DNA from: Acidobacteriota bacterium
Lineage (GTDB): Bacteria; Acidobacteriota; Thermoanaerobaculia; Multivoradales; JAHZIX01
Direction of reading: 5' to 3'
Assembly: GCA_034211275.1 (NCBI GenBank)
Contig: JAXHTF010000032.1
Span: 1 to 47,692, forward strand
DNA length: 47,692 nt
The position numbers and the translations under genes were made by a program. Of this stretch, positions 33,316 through 43,400 are shown piece by piece. Below the pieces are notes generated by a model, which did no database searches, was not told where the DNA came from, and was given only the letters and a program-made list of their open reading frames with translations. Every line of letters begins with the position of its first letter. Position 1 is the first letter of the stretch.

Positions 33316-35754
33316 CTACCCCCGAGGCTCGATGAAGTCGAGAAAGGCTGGATCGTCCCGTAGCGGGCGCCAGATGGGATCCACGTGGGGGTGCAGCTCC
33401 GGCCATTCGAAGGGGTGACCCGCCGCTACCGCCTGGCGCAGCTCCCGGAGAGCACCGTCCGAGTCTCCCCGCCAGGCCGAGATCGCCGCCATCCAATAAT
33501 GCTGCTTGCCGAAGAGATAGGGCTGACCGATGCTGCGCAGCTTCTCCAGGGTGTCGCTCACCGAAGGATCCCCACGACGGGCCGCCAAGACGCCCAAGAA
33601 TCCCTGCACGTCCACCCTCTCACCGGAGGTCTCGGCGAGCCGGCGAAAGGCCTGCTCCGCCTCGTCGTAGTCCTTGGCGGCGAAGAGCGCCCGCGCCAAG
33701 CCCTCCTGATAGAAGGGATCTTCCGCCTGCTCCGCCGGCCGCCGGCGATACCAATCCACCGCCATTCCGGCAGCCTGCTGCGCCGCTTCGGGCCGCCCAT
33801 GAGCCTCCAGCTCCAGCGCCGCCAGCGTCATGGCACTCCCCGGCGTGCTGACGAACTCCCGGGGGAACGATTCCGCCTCTCGCAGCAGGTCGAAGAGCTC
33901 GTCCACTTTGCCCAGGGCCGCCAACGCCCGGACCTCGCCCAACACCGCGTGCACCGAGGTGGGATAGAGACGGCGGCCCCGCTGGGCATCCTCCAGCTCC
34001 CGAGCATGATCGCCGATGAGGTGCCAGGCACCGGTGAGGTAGAAGAAATGGGCGGTCCAGCCCCGGAGCAGCCCGCGGTCCGTGTCCAGCGGCGCCAGCA
34101 CCCGCGCCGCCAGCGCCGGGCGGTTGGCCTGTAGCGCGTCCACCCCGAGGGTCTGCGCCCAGGAAGACTGAGGCGACAGCTCCACCGCCTGCCGCGCCAC
34201 CTCCACCGCCCGGTTGCGGTCACCGCGGCAGCGGGCGTCGAGCCAGTCGAGGTAGAGGCGGTCGTGGGGCGCCAGGGACCGCCGCTGTCCTTGGAGGTTC
34301 TCGACGATGGTCTGCACCTGATCGCAGCGCCCCAAATTGAGGTGCGCGCTGGCCGCCACCAGCTGCGGGGTAGCGAACTCCGGCGCGATCTCCGCAGCAG
34401 AGGCAAAAGCTTCGATGGCACCCTCGAAGTCCAGCTGCCAATAGCGCTCCATGCCCACCACGTAGGCCTCGTAGGCCTCGTAGCTGGGCGGCCGGGTGAC
34501 CAAGTTGCCGAATTGCGCCAGCTGAGGATCGAGGTGAGACGCCACACCGGTTCGAACCGCCTGCTCCAGATCCTCCAACACCCCGATGGGATCCGCCACC
34601 GGCGTGCGCAGGGGATCGAGACCGGAGAGCATCTTGCCCCCGGCCACATCGGTGATCTGAGCCCGCAGGATCAGCTCTTCCCCACTCTTGTAATAGGCCC
34701 CGGAGACGACGGTGCCGGCGCGGGTCTCCCGGGCGACGGCGAAGAGATCCGCCGGCCCCTGGGGAGCGCCCTCCTGCTCTCGTACGAAGCGGGCGGAACG
34801 CACCGCCAAGTCCATTGGCACCACGTCCACGGTCCCCGCCCGGCTCAGCCCCTGGGTCAACCAGTCGGCGATGATCACCCCCAGGGAGTCGAGCTCCGGA
34901 TCCCCGGTGCGATTCTCGAACGGAATCACCATCACCCGCTCGCTCACCAGGATGTCCTGGACGGCCTCCGAACCTGCCTCTCCGGCAGTTGCCGCGGAGC
35001 CGGTTCTCTCACCGGCGGTCTCCCCGTCTCGGCCGCCTCCCGAGCCCCATCCCATCACCAGCCCCAACACCACCAGCGCCGCCACCACCAGCGCTCCGGC
35101 GATCCCCCACAGCCGTCGGGACGATCCGGCGGAAGCCACTCGGCGGGCCTTGGTGGAATCCGGCGGCGCCTGCAGCGGCCCACCGCCGGCGGCGGCCGCC
35201 TCGAAAATCTCCACCGGATCGTTGACCCCCGCTAGCCGATACAGGCCGTGGGAGGCCCAGTCCAGGTCGTCAGGAAGGTTGGTGGCGCTCACCGCGGCAC
35301 GGCGGGCGAGGTCGTAGGCCCCCTGGGTGAGCAGGGTCTGCCCTCCCTGAGCGAGGTTGCCAAGCCGGGTGACGATGGGTTTGGCGAGCCCTTCCACTTC
35401 CACGGGCTTGGCGCCGCGGGCGACGTCCTCGGGCTCGTTGCGCTTGATCACCACCTCGCCGAGGTGGATCCCCACCCGTGCCGCCAGCGGAACCCCCAAC
35501 TCTTCGTGCAGCGCCTCCAGCTCGCGGTGATAGCGCAGGGCGAAGCCCAAAGCCTCCACCGGCCGCTCGAAGAGCATCAAGAAGCCATCCGTGCGGTCGA
35601 TCTCCAGCCCGTGGAAGGCCAGCAGCAGATCCCGCGCCAGGCGGTCATGGCGCACGAAGACCTCCGACGCCCGCTGGTCCCCCAACTCCTCCACCAGCCG
35701 TGTGCTGCCCACCAGATCGCTGTTGAGCAAGGTGACGATGGCCGCCTCCACCAT
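33316..35754 (-). CDS. Cyclase-homology / TolB-like / TPR protein (putative sensor)
   Basis: About 812 residues in four parts. A class III cyclase homology domain (LLNSDLVGSTRLVEELGD, RTDGFLMLFERP, ARVGIHLGEVVI) comes first. Next is one transmembrane helix (LWGIAGALVVAALVVLGLVMGW). Then comes a TolB/FlgO-like domain (VMVIPFENRTGDPELDSLG), and finally a long TPR region to the end. The two metal-binding Asp residues are present, but the Asn-Arg pair of active cyclases is not seen; the region reads EVEGLAKPIVTRLGNLAQGG. It is probably inactive or a nucleotide sensor. The ATG at 35754 has GAGGG upstream; a GTG at about 35826 with GGAGG would add 24 residues. Common in Acidobacteriota; the function is unknown. 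Confidence 0.75.
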   Translation of the reverse strand: MVEAAIVTLLNSDLVGSTRLVEELGDQRASEVFVRHDRLARDLLLAFHGLEIDRTDGFLMLFERPVEALGFALRYHRELEALHEELGVPLAARVGIHLGEVVIKRNEPEDVARGAKPVEVEGLAKPIVTRLGNLAQGGQTLLTQGAYDLARRAAVSATNLPDDLDWASHGLYRLAGVNDPVEIFEAAAAGGGPLQAPPDSTKARRVASAGSSRRLWGIAGALVVAALVVLGLVMGWGSGGGRDGETAGERTGSAATAGEAGSEAVQDILVSERVMVIPFENRTGDPELDSLGVIIADWLTQGLSRAGTVDVVPMDLAVRSARFVREQEGAPQGPADLFAVARETRAGTVVSGAYYKSGEELILRAQITDVAGGKMLSGLDPLRTPVADPIGVLEDLEQAVRTGVASHLDPQLAQFGNLVTRPPSYEAYEAYVVGMERYWQLDFEGAIEAFASAAEIAPEFATPQLVAASAHLNLGRCDQVQTIVENLQGQRRSLAPHDRLYLDWLDARCRGDRNRAVEVARQAVELSPQSSWAQTLGVDALQANRPALAARVLAPLDTDRGLLRGWTAHFFYLTGAWHLIGDHARELEDAQRGRRLYPTSVHAVLGEVRALAALGKVDELFDLLREAESFPREFVSTPGSAMTLAALELEAHGRPEAAQQAAGMAVDWYRRRPAEQAEDPFYQEGLARALFAAKDYDEAEQAFRRLAETSGERVDVQGFLGVLAARRGDPSVSDTLEKLRSIGQPYLFGKQHYWMAAISAWRGDSDGALRELRQAVAAGHPFEWPELHPHVDPIWRPLRDDPAFLDFIEPRG

Positions 35755-36228
35755 CGGTCCCTCGGTGCCCAGCACCGCGGAGAGCCGAAACGACCCGGTG
35801 GTCCGGGGCCCTTCGAAGTCGCTCACCACGCCTCCACGCCCCAGCCTCTCCACCTTCCCTCGGTGGAGCAACCCCAACCCATCGTGTCGCCAGCCCGAAG
35901 CTTCCCGCCCCGGCCGGTGCTCGTCATGCCCATCGAGCTGCGATTGTACGTCGCTTTGGCCCTCAGGTCATCCGCCGGCGGCGATGGTGAGGTGATCCCT
36001 GAACCGCATCAGATTCGCTCTTGCTTATGTGACGATCTCTCTCAGCCTGTCTCCCGAACCCCCACCGCCGGCAACAGAGCTTCGACACACCGACTCAAAT
36101 CACGGCTCCCATCCCGTGCTGGCGCCTCCAGGGCGAGGAGGAAGAACTTCCTCCACTCCTTCGGGGCCTAGCACGCATCGGCCCAACGGCTGCACCGGGA
36201 AGCCCTCGTTTTTCCGCGGAGGAAGACC
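35755..36228. other. Divergent intergenic region (cyclase / RADAR operon)
   Basis: 474 bases between the divergent cyclase gene and the RADAR membrane gene; about 70 of them may be the cyclase N-terminus. The stretch 36010-36060 is somewhat AT-rich (CTCTTGCTTATGTGACG). It should hold promoters for both genes, but no pair of -35/-10 boxes stands out. The GCGGAGGAAGACC before 36229 is the ribosome-binding site of the next gene. Short plus-strand ORFs here lack supporting features. Confidence 0.4.
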
Positions 36229-36813
36229 ATGACCACGACCCAAATCTTCGCCGAGCTCCTCGTCATCGGCTTCGGCGCCTTCGCCTGGCTCCTAGTCCTC
36301 GGCGCCGCCATCTTCGGATGGGAGGTCCCACGAGTGGCTGAGCGCCTCACCTCTTGGGAGCTTTTGCTGCCGATGCTGTCGCTGGTTTACGTGCTGGGAA
36401 TCGTGGTGGACCGCCTCGCGGATTGGTTCTTCGACCGTTGGGACAAGCAATACCGCGACGAGGAATTCGAAAGCAAGGAGGCCTTCTATAACGCTCGCCG
36501 GCTGATGGTGTACTACGGCAAAGGGCTTTGGGAGGACTTGGAATACGGACGCAGTCGTCTGCGCATCTGCCGGGGTTCCGCCTGCAACTCAGTAGCCCTG
36601 CTCGTCAGCCTCTTCATCCTATGGATCACCCGAGCAGACGTGGGACCTGAGCACTGGTTCCAGAAACTTTCCTGCACCTTCTTTCTGCTCGCAATCACGG
36701 TGCTCTGCGTGGCCTGCTGGCGCAAGCTCGTCGTCAAGGAATACAGGAAAACAAAGAGACAGTCCAAATGGCTGAACGACCAGCTGAAGAAACGAGGCTA
36801 CTGCCATGACTGA
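36229..36813 (+). CDS. Four-helix membrane protein, RADAR accessory candidate
   Basis: 194 residues with four hydrophobic segments (about 5-28, 43-62, 118-138 and 145-165). Between helices 2 and 3 is a charged loop of about 50 residues containing DRLADWFFDRWDKQY and YNARRLMVYYGKGLW. The second helix has the motif LVYVLGIVVDRLADWFF. It does not match a family I can name. RADAR operons often carry a small membrane protein (Csx27-like RdrC or SLATT-like RdrD), and this gene occupies that position, upstream of rdrA. The ATG has GGAGG nine bases upstream and its stop overlaps rdrA by 8 bases. Confidence 0.6.
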   Translation: MTTTQIFAELLVIGFGAFAWLLVLGAAIFGWEVPRVAERLTSWELLLPMLSLVYVLGIVVDRLADWFFDRWDKQYRDEEFESKEAFYNARRLMVYYGKGLWEDLEYGRSRLRICRGSACNSVALLVSLFILWITRADVGPEHWFQKLSCTFFLLAITVLCVACWRKLVVKEYRKTKRQSKWLNDQLKKRGYCHD

Positions 36814-39800
36814 GCGCTACGATGAACGAGACCGCGGGCGCCGTGAGCGCCCTCACGGTCACTATGAGATCGATCTCTCACGGTCCCGGGCGCCGCGGGC
36901 CTTTCGAGACCGGAGCAATCTTTGGAAGGACGAGCTTCGGCGGATCTACCGGCTTCTGGGTCGGCAAGTCCATGCCATAGAGTCCTGGGAAGCGGAACAG
37001 CGCAAGTCGAGTAAAGAGCGAGTTCCATCCGAGAGTCTTCCCCACCTCTCCATCGCTATCTTCGGTCCCTCCGGTTCCGGCAAAAGCAGTCTGCTCCGTA
37101 CCCTGAAAGATGACGTAGAGCGCAAGGATAAAGCTGTCCGCGAGTCAGCTCTCGACAACGATGTTGCTGCCCTTTCTCTCATGGATCCCACCACCTGGCG
37201 TTCCACGGACCAATTCCTCTACGCCTTCCTAGCAGCGGCCCTCGAACTCGAACAGTCGAGGGCCAAGGAACGGGAGCACGGTTACCCGCAGGGACTCTCC
37301 CCAGTGCAGCTGGCCTTCCAGGAAGTCAACGAATACCTTCGCGTCGTCGACGAACCCGAAGGCAAAAGCGACTATGACCCACTGGGACTGAGTCTCCAGA
37401 AGCTGGAACGTCACACGAGCGGACTCCGACTCAGAGATGCCTTGGGTACGTTCATCGACCGGTTGGCGGATGAACTCGGCGCGAAAGCGGTCTTGCTGCC
37501 GGTGGACGATCTGGACATGTCTCCGGATCACTTGCTCGAGTCACTCCAGACCTACCAGAGCTTCCTCAATCACCCACGGTTGATACCGGTCTTTGCCTTC
37601 ACGGATCGGATGCCGGAAGAGCTGCTCGAGAATCATTTTCAGCGCAAGCTTCGCGAACGAGCGAGTGAACCCGAGGACGAGATCGGCCGTTTAACCATGA
37701 GCGTCAAGATGGCGGTCCAGTTCCTGGCTCGATGTTTCCCCGTACGTAACCGCATTCGGCTCGGCCCCGCGCCGGCCAGGGTGCAGCGAGCCCAATTCAT
37801 CCTCGAGCCAGAGCACTGGAGAAAAACAAGGGATCCCGAGAACCCTCCTCGGATGGACGTACTCGAGCTTCTTCTCACCTCGAGTTTTCTCTTGTTCGGT
37901 CACCCTGACAATGAGGACAGCCACCAGGTGAGGGCTTCTTTGCGACCTTCGACTCTTCGCCGTCAGTTTCAAGTCGTGGATGCCATGGCAGATTGCCGTA
38001 TCGATGCGCTCCGAGTCCCCCAGGTCGCACAACTGGCCGGCTTGGACTCAAGACTGGTCGAGGAAGTCGGCTCGTTCGGGCGCGACTGGAGAGTGTTCGA
38101 CAGCGAAAAGAACTGCGAGAAATGGATCGAAGCCGTGCCGACCAAGCCGGAAACGGGTTACACGGACTCTGAGGGCGACTTCAAGTACATGAGAAAATTT
38201 CGTTTACCGGAGCTTTGGAATATCTTTCCGGGCGGGCCTCAGAAGGGAGCCAATAACCCCATCTGGATAGGCTTTTGGATTCCTGTCCTGCGCCTCTGGG
38301 GAAAAGAAATCGGAGCTACCTGGGCTACGCTCTTCAACGGTGCCGTCTGGTCTCTTCTCAACGTGCACCGGGACACCCTCCGAGAATTGAACCTGCATCT
38401 CGAGGATCTCTACAGCTGGACACCCAAGGAGCTTAGAGGTGTGATCGTCGCTCGTATCTTGGCGGAAGACCAGGCTACGCGCCGCACAGTGGTGGACCGC
38501 TGGTTCAACCGCACGGACTACCGGCGTAGTCAGGTTCTCTCGCTTCTAGCGGCCAACATCTTCCGTCCGTGGATGAACGGCGAGGAACCCTATGGCGACG
38601 AGGAACTGCCTGTCAGGGCTTTCCTTGAGCAAGAGCGTGAGAGCTCCAGTTCCATATCCGTCGATGCGGATTTCCCCAAAGACCGATCACCTGACAGGGA
38701 TCAAATCCTGCAACGTATGACCATCCCATCTATCAAGGGGCTGCTTTGGTTCCTCAACGTGACTTTGGGCTTCTATTTGCCCCAGATCAAGGCTCGGGAC
38801 TGGTCCGACGTATTTCCGTTAGGTCAGCCCGTCAAGGGACGGATGAATGGCAACGGATGGGATCTACGCCACGCACCCATCACCGCCCTCCGCATCGCCG
38901 ACCAGAAACGGAACATCTTCGGTTTCGGCATGCTCTTCCTCAATCCAACCGGCTACCGCCACGCGCTCGAGATGGCGCAGATCGAGCAGTTCATTAGCGA
39001 TTACGAGCAATTGGACCAAGCGATACAGGACAACCAAAACGCCCTAGGAAAGCTTGAGAGCAAGAAGCGTAGGAGCCAAAAGGACAAGGCCGAAATCGAG
39101 AAAAGAAGTGCTGCAGGACTAGCTCTCGAAGCAACAAAGGAAGAATCAGCGCAAAATGTCCAAGGCTGGAGAGAGCAGGTGCAGGTCTGGGGTGGCACTA
39201 GCAGCGGCTGGCCCAACTATCTCCTGCTTCGGGTCTGGAGCTGCACCGGCTACAGCCGAGGGCGCTACTGGGCTACTTTCTCGCTTTGGCGGGGACTGGG
39301 GTTCATCGGCGAAGTCCTCGAGCTGGCGATCAAGGAGAGTGAGAGCACCGAGGAGGCGCTCAAAGAGTTGGCAGCTCAGGACGCTGATCCGGCCCAGTTA
39401 CTCCTGGGCACCCGGGGTTTCGAACTCAATGAAGAAACGCCGAAGCTGGTGCATCTGACGTCCGAGCTCAAGAGACTGATTCGCTCGCATTGCCTGGCAA
39501 CCCTCGTCCCGGGATCTCTTCTCAGCCAGAACTCCACCGAAGACATGCTTCTCCACGGATCGCCGCGGTGGGAGCCTAGCTCTCCCGGAATTCAAGAGGC
39601 GGTGCAGGAATTGGCGGAGAGGTTGTTAGGGTGGTTGACCTTGAACTGGCACCATGTGATTTACCCCCTACCGGCAGGAAAGACCTGGCTCGGCTGGGCC
39701 GACTGTTTCATCCGCAGAATCCACGGAGAGGCAATCCTCGGCGGCCTCTGGCCTCGCCTCAACGCCGCCTATCTGGAAGAACAGGCACGGCCCGAAGAAT

Positions 39801-40429
39801 GGAGGAGATTAGCCAAGTGTCGCAGCTACAAGCGTACCCAAGAGGCTCGCGAGACCTTCGAAACAGAACTCGTGAGGGACGAGACAGTATTTCGCTGGAG
39901 CGCTGCCGTGGCCGCCGGGACCTGGTCTGACATTCTTCTAGAGTACTGGCGGGGCTGCCCTCCCATCCTCGAGCTTCTCCTAACCTGTCCGGCCTTCTTC
40001 AAGAACCGGGAGCGATTTGCTGGAATCGATCAGGGAAAGTACCGGGAGGAGGTTGCCATCGACCACCCCCGACTCAGAGGTGCCACCTTGGGGAACCATT
40101 CAAATTCCGTGAGCTGGGACCTCGGTCTCGACCGTCAAGAGATCAGCCGCTACAAGTGGCTTGCCCGACTGGGCTTGCCCCTTGAACGATGGGAGCATCT
40201 TCAAGAGGCGGACGTGATCAGGCCTCTGGTTCCTGACACTCTCTGCATCGAGCGGGCAACAACAGACCAATTCTCGGCACCAACGCCGACTCATGTCGAA
40301 CTCGGGCTGAAGAACTCAGACATTAGAGAGTCTCCCAAGCTGGAGGATAAGGTCTCAGAAAGAGCCTACAAGGATGATCCTGCAGGATACCGCCTCTACG
40401 AGCTCAATCCCAAGGATCCGGACCGATGA
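36806..40429 (+). CDS. rdrA: RdrA-like P-loop ATPase (RADAR defence)
   Basis: 1207 residues. The ATPase lies near the N-terminus: Walker A GPSGSGKSS (87-95) and Walker B KAVLLPVDDLDMSP (227-240), then VFAFTDRMPEEL and VKMAVQFLARCFPVRNR. The long remainder is alpha-helical and unlike known families to my eye, with a Glu/Lys-rich coiled coil near 740-790. Size and its overlap (ATGA) with an adenosine deaminase gene fit RdrA of RADAR systems, in which the ATPase assembles with RdrB and drives adenosine-to-inosine conversion on infection. Similarity is by context and gross layout, so the assignment is probable, not certain. The base composition is a little less GC-rich than the polysaccharide operon. 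Confidence 0.78.
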   Translation: MTERYDERDRGRRERPHGHYEIDLSRSRAPRAFRDRSNLWKDELRRIYRLLGRQVHAIESWEAEQRKSSKERVPSESLPHLSIAIFGPSGSGKSSLLRTLKDDVERKDKAVRESALDNDVAALSLMDPTTWRSTDQFLYAFLAAALELEQSRAKEREHGYPQGLSPVQLAFQEVNEYLRVVDEPEGKSDYDPLGLSLQKLERHTSGLRLRDALGTFIDRLADELGAKAVLLPVDDLDMSPDHLLESLQTYQSFLNHPRLIPVFAFTDRMPEELLENHFQRKLRERASEPEDEIGRLTMSVKMAVQFLARCFPVRNRIRLGPAPARVQRAQFILEPEHWRKTRDPENPPRMDVLELLLTSSFLLFGHPDNEDSHQVRASLRPSTLRRQFQVVDAMADCRIDALRVPQVAQLAGLDSRLVEEVGSFGRDWRVFDSEKNCEKWIEAVPTKPETGYTDSEGDFKYMRKFRLPELWNIFPGGPQKGANNPIWIGFWIPVLRLWGKEIGATWATLFNGAVWSLLNVHRDTLRELNLHLEDLYSWTPKELRGVIVARILAEDQATRRTVVDRWFNRTDYRRSQVLSLLAANIFRPWMNGEEPYGDEELPVRAFLEQERESSSSISVDADFPKDRSPDRDQILQRMTIPSIKGLLWFLNVTLGFYLPQIKARDWSDVFPLGQPVKGRMNGNGWDLRHAPITALRIADQKRNIFGFGMLFLNPTGYRHALEMAQIEQFISDYEQLDQAIQDNQNALGKLESKKRRSQKDKAEIEKRSAAGLALEATKEESAQNVQGWREQVQVWGGTSSGWPNYLLLRVWSCTGYSRGRYWATFSLWRGLGFIGEVLELAIKESESTEEALKELAAQDADPAQLLLGTRGFELNEETPKLVHLTSELKRLIRSHCLATLVPGSLLSQNSTEDMLLHGSPRWEPSSPGIQEAVQELAERLLGWLTLNWHHVIYPLPAGKTWLGWADCFIRRIHGEAILGGLWPRLNAAYLEEQARPEEWRRLAKCRSYKRTQEARETFETELVRDETVFRWSAAVAAGTWSDILLEYWRGCPPILELLLTCPAFFKNRERFAGIDQGKYREEVAIDHPRLRGATLGNHSNSVSWDLGLDRQEISRYKWLARLGLPLERWEHLQEADVIRPLVPDTLCIERATTDQFSAPTPTHVELGLKNSDIRESPKLEDKVSERAYKDDPAGYRLYELNPKDPDR

Positions 40430-43400
40430 ATCCACTACCTGGTCCCCTTCTTCCTTTCGAGATACTCGGCCAAGTAGCTCCGATCCTCGCTTGGGCAGAA
40501 GGGGATCACGGCAGCCGCTTGCCGGCGACCTGGAGCTCTGCATCGAGGCCATTCAAAGAACGAGAGCGAGGTTGGCTACTCAAGGAGCTCCCGACCTACA
40601 GCTATGACAACGTCGACGACATCGTTCGCGGCGCTCGGCGGCATCACAGCCGCGGCAAGCACAGGCCCGCGAACTTGCCGCTTCCTCCGGATCGGCACTA
40701 CGGACGACTCTCCGCAAGTCCCAACTACGATCTGATCCAGGCTTTTCGTGAGCTCAACGAGTACTTCTTCATCTGGAACGGCCCAGAGCCTGCGGTGCGG
40801 GAAGGACGCATGGAGATGCTCCACGAGCTGGCCTTGCGCCTCCCAGCGGGGCACATCGTGCGGCACGGACATGCCCGCATGGTCTCAGAGGGGGTCCTTA
40901 CCTTTGAGCAGGCCCTCGAGCTTCCCGAGCTCGTGACACTGTTACCAAGTAATTCCTTCGGAATGCGAAGTGTGGTCCGGCGGGGTCTCAGCGAAAGTCA
41001 TCTTCATCTCAAGTCGGTGATGAGCGCCGAGGAGACCTGGGCGGACAACCTACTCCGGCCACTCTCGAGCACCAACATCCGCGGTAGGTCGGAGGAAGAG
41101 AGCCGGCTCCTCTTACTCAATCTCTCAGCAGGCCGCATTCTGGCCATCGCATTGTTACTATCCCTGGCTCCCCTTCCTAAACGGCGATCCCACCGCTTCG
41201 CTGCGCGCGCCGAACGCCTCTTGCGGCTCATGGACCGCATCTACTTTGCTCGTAGTGTTGCGGAAGAGCGTGAGATCGCCCGCCAATTGGACGAAGAAAT
41301 ACGCTACGCGGTCATGAACGGCGAGAACTCCACTGAGACTTCTCTGCTTTCTCAGAACCTAGCCCCCGAGTTTCGCTTTCTTCTCCGCTGGATTAGCCCG
41401 ACCTGGTATCGACTCGTCCATCTTCAGTACCAGCGGAGCCTTCCAGGCAACATTCCCGAAGGGCCGAAGCAACGCCACCACTATGTGCATCGGCTCCACC
41501 TCGCGTCTCACTTGCGGCTCGTTCAGCTCTCCAGTCTTCTTCCCGAGGGAGTCGAGGAGGCGCCCACACCCGACCCGCGACGGCGGTTTCTGCACTCTGC
41601 TCTCTTCCGCTACATCGTCTGCCGTACCCATCATTGGCAACTGGCTACCCAGCAGGGCCAGACCACCGGGCTCCAGCACTTCCGTACTTACTATGGTTCC
41701 TCTCAGCGACGCCTGGCCGGCGTCACCGATCAACAGGAAGCCGAGCTGGTTTTCGAGCGTCTTCGTCGCTGGCGTGGACTCCGTGTACTAGAGGGAAGAG
41801 TAGGTCCTCCTGGCGCGCCGCAGGACTTGGTGCCTTGGATCCTCGCCTATGCCCGTCCAGGAGATCGCCGCATTCAACAGTTCGGCCTCGTCGTTCACTT
41901 CAAGAAAGAGAAAGAGAGCGTAGAAGATCGCAGCTTTTCAAGCGAGATAAGGCCGCCCATTCCCCGTCTGCGCTGGGGCCTACGACGCCGAAGGCTGCGA
42001 GCCGAGGCCATGAGTCTCTACCGCCTGCTCCGCAGACCGACCCCGGTGAGCCCCTTCGTCGTCGGGATCGACGCGTGCAATCTCGAGCTGGAGACCCCGC
42101 CGGAGGTCTTCGCACCGGTGTTCCGATTCCTGCGGGAATACCCCATCTCCATGACCGGCATGCGCCAGCGCTACTCGCCCTACTACGACCTGCGAGAGTC
42201 CATCCATCAGCTGGCGAACCGCCGCCAGCTGGGCATGACCTACCATGTCGGTGAGGACTTCCGGCACTTGCTCTCCGGCCTCCGCGCCATCCACGAGGTC
42301 GTGGAGTTTCTCAGTCCTCGTCCCGGCGACCGCCTCGGGCACGGCACGGCCCTTGCCCTGGATCCCGAAGCCTGGCTGAAGCACAACGGCTATCAGGCCA
42401 TTCTCCCCAGCCTTGAATGGCTCGACACTCTGGTCTGGGTCCATCACTTCCTGGGACCGGGAGACAACTTGGTCGGTGAGCTGGAGCTGGAGGATCGGAT
42501 CCAGCGCCTGAGCTGGGAGATCTACAGCCCCGCCCTGGCCGGTAAATACGATCCTCTCGACCTGGACCGCAGACGCACGGAAAAGAAGCAGGAAGAGCCT
42601 CCTCGACGAGGCCTGCTGGACTGGGATTGGTCTCCCCTGGCCTTGTGGGACGCCTGGATGCTTCGACAACTAGATCCCTACTCCATCGACATCAACCAGC
42701 TCCTACACGGCGAGCTCAAGATGCGTCCCTTGGGTACTTTCTGCGAAGAAAGCCGAAGGTGGCATGAGATCCAGGACAAGGTCCGCCGTCACGTTTCCCG
42801 GCAAGTCGGATCCCGCAACGCTTTCCTTCTCCTGGCCAGCTATTGGATCGATCCCCAGGTTCGCAAGCGCGGGAGGGTGCCTTTGGTCGTGGACATGAAG
42901 GCGCAAAAGAACAAATGGCTGGCCCTCTGCCAGCGAGTCGAGGAAAAGATGAAGGGCCTGATCCACGAGAGCGAGCTCGTTGTCGAGGCCAATCCCTCCT
43001 CCAACCGCATCATCGGCCCCATGGCGAGCTACGGCCAGCACCACATCTTCAACCTGACGCTGGACAAGGAAAAGCGCCTGTCTCGCGGGGTGCGGGTTTC
43101 TGTCAACACCGACAACCCGGCGGTGTGCAACACCACCCTCGCTCACGAGCACTATCTGCTGGGGGAGATCCTGATTCAGGATGGGGTGCCGGAGGCAGAG
43201 GTCGTTCAGTGGCTGGAGTGGCTGCGCAAGAACGGTGAGGAGTACAACTTCGTCCGTCGCCTGCCCTCGGCGGAAAAGAGTCCCCACATGCAGCGCCTGA
43301 TGGATTGGCTGCGCAAGATCCGGCCCGGCGTGCTGGAAGCGCGGGACCGCCACAGCAAGCACGAAGCCTTCCGCCGGTGGCACTTGCAGACCCGCCTCCG

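Noticed and set aside
33098-33418. Possible second RiPP precursor on the plus strand (MVMGNPWCGSGDDWG)
   Set aside because: No Nif11-like leader, no ribosome-binding site, and the frame runs into the antisense of the cyclase gene.
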